8,449 nucleotides of DNA from Planctomycetota bacterium (GTDB taxonomy: Bacteria > Planctomycetota > UBA1135 > GCA-002686595). How positions within the stretch are numbered: the stretch's first letter is position 1; the number at the start of each line of letters is the position of its first letter. The stretch is from the NCBI GenBank assembly GCA_027623615.1, contig JAQBVH010000095.1, positions 1 to 8,449 of the forward strand, in the 5' to 3' direction. Shown piece after piece: positions 5,784 to 8,449 of this stretch. Both the position numbers and the translations under genes were made by a program. The notes under the pieces are model-generated. The model was not told where the DNA came from. It was given only the letters and a program-made list of their open reading frames with translations, and made no database searches.

Positions 5784-6704
5784 TTGAGTGCTTCCCTGAC
5801 CAGCCGCCTGGCCATCATCCAGTCCGCCCCCGTCCTCTTCGACGCCGAGGCGAGCCACGCTCGGCTCGTCGAGCGGCTGCGCGCGGCCGCCGACGGAGGC
5901 GCCGACCTGGTCGTCTTTCCAGAGGCCTACGTGGGCGGCTACCCCAAGGGCGTGAACTTCGGCGCGCCGGTCGGGCTGCGCACGGACGAGGGGCGTGACC
6001 TCTACGCGCGCTACGCAGCGGGCGCGATCGAGGTGCCCGGGCCCGGCACGCAGCTCCTCTCCAAGGCCATCGCCGAGGCCGGCGTGAACGCGGTCGTCGG
6101 CGTGATCGAGCAGGGCGGCGCCACGCTGTACTGCACGGTCCTGTACTTCGACCGCGCGGGGACCCTGCTCGGCAAGCACCGCAAGCTGATGCCGACCGCG
6201 GCCGAGCGCTTGATCTGGGGCTTCGGAGACGGCTCGACGTTGGCGCCGGTCGACCTCGACGTGGGCCGGGTTGGTGCCGTGATCTGCTGGGAGAACTACA
6301 TGCCTCTGCTGCGCACGCACATGTACCGGCAGGGCGTGCAGATCTACTGTGCGCCGACGGTCGACGACCGTGAGGTCTGGGCCAGCACGCTGCGCCACAT
6401 CGCGGTGGAGGGGCGCTGCTTCGTGGTGGGCGCGTGCCAGTACGCGCGCCGCGCCGACTACCCCGACGATTGGGACACCAGCTTCGGCGACGACCCGAAC
6501 ACCGCGCTGATTCGCGGGGGCAGCTGCGTGGTCGATCCCTTCGGGGAGTTCGTCGTCGCGCCGGCGTACGCAGAGGACACGGTGCTGTTCGCCGACGTGG
6601 ACCTGAGCCAGATTCGTCGCGGCAAGTACGACCTCGACGTCACCGGGCACTACCTGCGGCCGGAGGTCTTTCGGCTCGAGGTCGACGAGACCGAGCGCCT
6701 GTAG
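5784..6704 (+). CDS. Nitrilase (carbon-nitrogen hydrolase family)
   Basis: The 306-residue product matches true nitrilases, which hydrolyse nitriles (R-CN + 2 H2O) to a carboxylate and ammonia in the cytoplasm. The catalytic triad is visible: Glu47 in [12 protein letters not shown], Lys134 in KHRKLMPT and Cys168 in [11 protein letters not shown], plus the second conserved Glu141 in the AERLIWG segment. [13 protein letters not shown] (187-199) is also characteristic of nitrilases rather than amidases of the same superfamily. Length and lack of a signal peptide fit. The start is TTG at 5784-5786; the first conserved strand ([12 protein letters not shown]) begins at residue 9, and no in-frame ATG or GTG is better placed. 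No good Shine-Dalgarno precedes it. It begins 12 nt after the DUF3179 stop, so translational coupling is possible. Substrate preference (aliphatic, aryl or arylaceto-nitrile) cannot be decided here. Confidence 0.93.
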   Translation: MSASLTSRLAIIQSAPVLFDAEASHARLVERLRAAADGGADLVVFPEAYVGGYPKGVNFGAPVGLRTDEGRDLYARYAAGAIEVPGPGTQLLSKAIAEAGVNAVVGVIEQGGATLYCTVLYFDRAGTLLGKHRKLMPTAAERLIWGFGDGSTLAPVDLDVGRVGAVICWENYMPLLRTHMYRQGVQIYCAPTVDDREVWASTLRHIAVEGRCFVVGACQYARRADYPDDWDTSFGDDPNTALIRGGSCVVDPFGEFVVAPAYAEDTVLFADVDLSQIRRGKYDLDVTGHYLRPEVFRLEVDETERL

Positions 6705-6719
6705 GACCTCGCAACGAAG

Positions 6720-6749
6720 GACCCCGCCCGGCCGAAGCCAAGCGGGGTC
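6720..6749. terminator. Bidirectional hairpin terminator candidate
   Basis: GACCCCGC (6720-6727) pairs perfectly with GCGGGGTC (6742-6749) around a 14-nt loop that can form its own small GGC-CGAA-GCC hairpin. It lies 16 nt after the nitrilase stop (plus) and 46 nt after the stop of the His-rich gene (minus), between convergent genes. There is no strong T tract on either strand, so it is a GC-stem terminator by position. Confidence 0.6.
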
Positions 6750-6794
6750 GGAGAGAGCACTGGCGGCGGCCTAGGTGAACCACCGCCGGTCCGG

Positions 6795-8339
6795 TTACCG
6801 GTCGTGCAGCTTCTCGGTCAGGTGCTCGAGGTGCTTTTGCAGCTCGGCCATCTGTTCGTGCAGGTGCGCCATCCGGTGATGCAGTTCCTCGATATGACGG
6901 GCCATCGCATCTTGATGTTCCCTCTCAGCGTGCTCCTGCCGGGCAGCGTGCTCCGCCTCCTCGGGCTCCACCAGGCGCAGGCGGTCGATGCGCATGCCTT
7001 GCTCGCGCTCAGCGTCTGACTGCTCCGCTGCCTGCTCGGCCTCGGCGAACTGACCCGCGTAGCGCTGGGCCAGGGCCTCGCACAGGTGCGCGCGCTCCGG
7101 GTGGCCCCACTTTGCGTAAAGCTCGGAGGCGCCGAGTAGTTCGTGGATCGCGGCCTCCATGCTGAGGCCTTGCGCCGCCTCGGCCAGCTGCTCAGGGTTC
7201 GCGCCCTCCTCTTGCAGGTGACCGAAGTGGAGGAAGCGCCGCAGGTAGCGCGCGGACTGCTCATGGCCAGCCTCGGCGTGGGCGTGCATCGCGACCTCCA
7301 GGATCTCGAGGCGCACCGGGCGCTGCTCGAGGTCGAGTTCGCGGGCATCCCACTCGACCGGCTCCTCTTCCTCCTCGACCTCCTCGCCGAAGTCGCGCCG
7401 CACGTACCACTCCGAGAGGAGCGCGCAGGCGTGGGCCGCCTCGTGCTTGCCCTTGTGTTCGAGGTGCTCGGCGGCGTCGCGCAGCTGGTGGATGGCGGCT
7501 TCCATGTTCAGACCCACGGAGGCTTCGGCGATCCGCTCGTCGCTGACCTCCTGGACTTGCAGGTGGCCGAGGTGTGCGAAGCGCTGCATGTGGTCTGCAG
7601 CTTCCTCATCACCGGCTTCGGCCAGGGCCTTGGCGGAGAGGGCGAGGATCTCGACGCGCGCGCCGCGCTTCTCGAGCCACTCCGGGAACCCGTGCTCGCC
7701 GTCATCGTCGTGCTCATGAACCTCGTGCTCGTGGTCATGATCCTCGTCGTCGCCCTCGCCGCGGTTCGCGTAGTACTCGGCCAGGTGCGCGCAGCGCTTG
7801 GACCTGTGCTCGTCACCGAACTCGGCCCAGATGTTCGAGGCCTGCTCGAGCAGCTCGATCAGCGTCTCCAGGGAGACGCCTTGCATGGCTTCCGCCAATG
7901 CCTCGGCGGAGGCGCCTTCCATCTGCAGCTCGCCGACGTGCAGCACGCGGTTCAGGTAGTTGACCTGCTCCTTGCGCTCGATCTCGGCCCAGGCGTGGCG
8001 CGCCTCGCGCAGGATATCGAGGCGCGTGCTCAGCTCGTTGATGTCGTCGGAGTGCCGCTCGCCCTCGATCCGCTCCCGCAGGGAGGCGGCGGCCCCGAGA
8101 ACGTGGTGCAGAGCTTCCCTGTCACCGAGCACCTCGAGGGCGTGCGCGGCGCGTTCGAGGTCTTCGAGGAGCCCATGCAGCTCGTCATCCTCGGACTCGG
8201 GCTCAGCCGGGCTGTTCACCGTGAACAGGAACGAGGCCACCGGGGCGGCTTCGCGGGCGTCTTGCGCCAGAGCTGGCGCGGCGATCAAACCCAGCCCGAG
8301 GGCCAGGAGGGCATGGTGCGGGAGGCGGAGGGTCAGCAT
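6795..8339 (-). CDS. Exported histidine-rich helical-repeat protein of unknown family
   Basis: I do not recognise a named family. The 514-residue product begins with a clear signal peptide (LLALGLGLIAAPALA, cleavage predicted after Ala25), so it is periplasmic or secreted. Three all-helical repeats of ~88 residues are visible at 105-193, 227-315 and 342-430. Each has R-hydrophobic-[DE]-IL near its start, a [HY]-[ML]-x-R-hydrophobic-x-H-hydrophobic-G-x-LQ element, [LM]-E-x2-I-x2-L mid-repeat, and a final AHLxE/LLSEWY-like helix. A half repeat lies at ~53-90. Between repeats 1 and 2 is a charged linker (196-217) with six His among Asp/Glu; between 2 and 3 is an acidic linker (EEVEEEEE at 319-326). 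The C-terminus (~455-514) is a coiled coil with hydrophobic residues at 483, 486, 490, 493, 497, 500, 504, 507 and 511, and many His between them. A role in metal binding or a scaffold is inference. The ATG has GAG 9 nt upstream. It converges with the nitrilase gene. Confidence 0.85.
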   Translation of the reverse strand: MLTLRLPHHALLALGLGLIAAPALAQDAREAAPVASFLFTVNSPAEPESEDDELHGLLEDLERAAHALEVLGDREALHHVLGAAASLRERIEGERHSDDINELSTRLDILREARHAWAEIERKEQVNYLNRVLHVGELQMEGASAEALAEAMQGVSLETLIELLEQASNIWAEFGDEHRSKRCAHLAEYYANRGEGDDEDHDHEHEVHEHDDDGEHGFPEWLEKRGARVEILALSAKALAEAGDEEAADHMQRFAHLGHLQVQEVSDERIAEASVGLNMEAAIHQLRDAAEHLEHKGKHEAAHACALLSEWYVRRDFGEEVEEEEEPVEWDARELDLEQRPVRLEILEVAMHAHAEAGHEQSARYLRRFLHFGHLQEEGANPEQLAEAAQGLSMEAAIHELLGASELYAKWGHPERAHLCEALAQRYAGQFAEAEQAAEQSDAEREQGMRIDRLRLVEPEEAEHAARQEHAEREHQDAMARHIEELHHRMAHLHEQMAELQKHLEHLTEKLHDR

Positions 8340-8375
8340 GGATGGATCTCGATTGGGGGGAAGCGCTGCAGAGAG

Positions 8376-8390
8376 GTGCTATTGAAGCAC
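8376..8390. other. Small hairpin in the leader of the His-rich gene
   Basis: GTGCT-ATTGA-AGCAC is a perfect 5-bp stem with a 5-nt loop, 37 nt before the start codon of the minus-strand His-rich gene. It may be part of its 5' untranslated region. The rest of 8340-8449 shows no gene or clear sigma-70 promoter. Confidence 0.2.
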
Positions 8391-8449
8391 GGGTCTGCGC
8401 CGACAGGCGGGCAGTGACCCCCTACCCACGAGCACGGGCCGGATCGATT

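Noticed and set aside
5634..6650. Minus-strand ORF of 338 codons over the nitrilase
   Set aside because: The nitrilase on the plus strand has its full catalytic triad. The antisense frame is His/Arg/Asp-rich noise.
7143..8417. Plus-strand ORF of 424 codons over the His-rich gene
   Set aside because: It is a mirror frame of the repeat protein: Leu/Val/Gly-rich, without signal, motif or ribosome site. The minus-strand frame has a signal peptide, repeats and a coiled coil.
1..8449. tRNA-Sec, CRISPR array, insertion sequence or prophage genes
   Set aside because: I looked for cloverleaf-like arms, regularly spaced direct repeats, transposase or integrase motifs and flanking target duplications on both strands and saw none.

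Overview
The window reads as chromosomal DNA from a high-GC bacterium (about two thirds G+C by eye), most likely a member of the Planctomycetota. The lineage is an inference from protein style. A secreted beta-helix protein ends in a choice-of-anchor-Q-like tail. Next to it is a remnant of the FQAWFRD...SNFTDG C-terminal tail that I associate with secreted planctomycete proteins. Several proteins carry signal peptides, and one is a large exported SGNH hydrolase. There is no rRNA, tRNA, CRISPR array, transposase or integrase.

Layout, left to right. (1) 3-188, plus: the 3' end of an SRPBCC/START-like gene with an in-frame TGA. (2) 243-2198, minus: an exported SGNH/GDSL hydrolase behind a long beta-strand repeat region. 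(3) 2355-3352, minus: a beta-helix gene that seems to have lost its 5' end, abutting a short remnant of a different secreted protein. (4) 3501-4427, plus: a bacterial Ku end-joining protein whose conserved N-terminus has no ordinary start codon. (5) 4467-5771, plus: a predicted lipoprotein of the DUF3179 family, read through an in-frame TGA. (6) 5784-6704, plus: a nitrilase. (7) 6795-8339, minus: an exported, histidine-rich, helical-repeat protein of unknown family.

The main discovery candidate is gene 5. The family's conserved CPLC motif is encoded as TGA-Pro-Leu-Cys. The reading frame and family similarity continue for more than 200 residues beyond the TGA. A stem-loop of the bacterial SECIS type starts shortly after it: a 7-bp perfect stem, loop CGUGU, with the loop G 22 nt past the UGA. 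The best reading is a selenoprotein with Sec at residue 227 in a U-x-x-C motif, probably on the cell-envelope side of the membrane. No selenocysteine machinery lies in the window, so this needs the rest of the genome.

The second candidate is gene 7: three and a half copies of an ~88-residue helical repeat, an Asp/Glu/His linker that looks metal-binding, and a perfectly spaced C-terminal coiled coil rich in His. Ku, the DUF3179 protein and the nitrilase run in the same direction with gaps of 39 and 12 nt, so they may share a transcript; no shared function is evident. The nitrilase and the His-rich gene converge on a hairpin that may terminate both.
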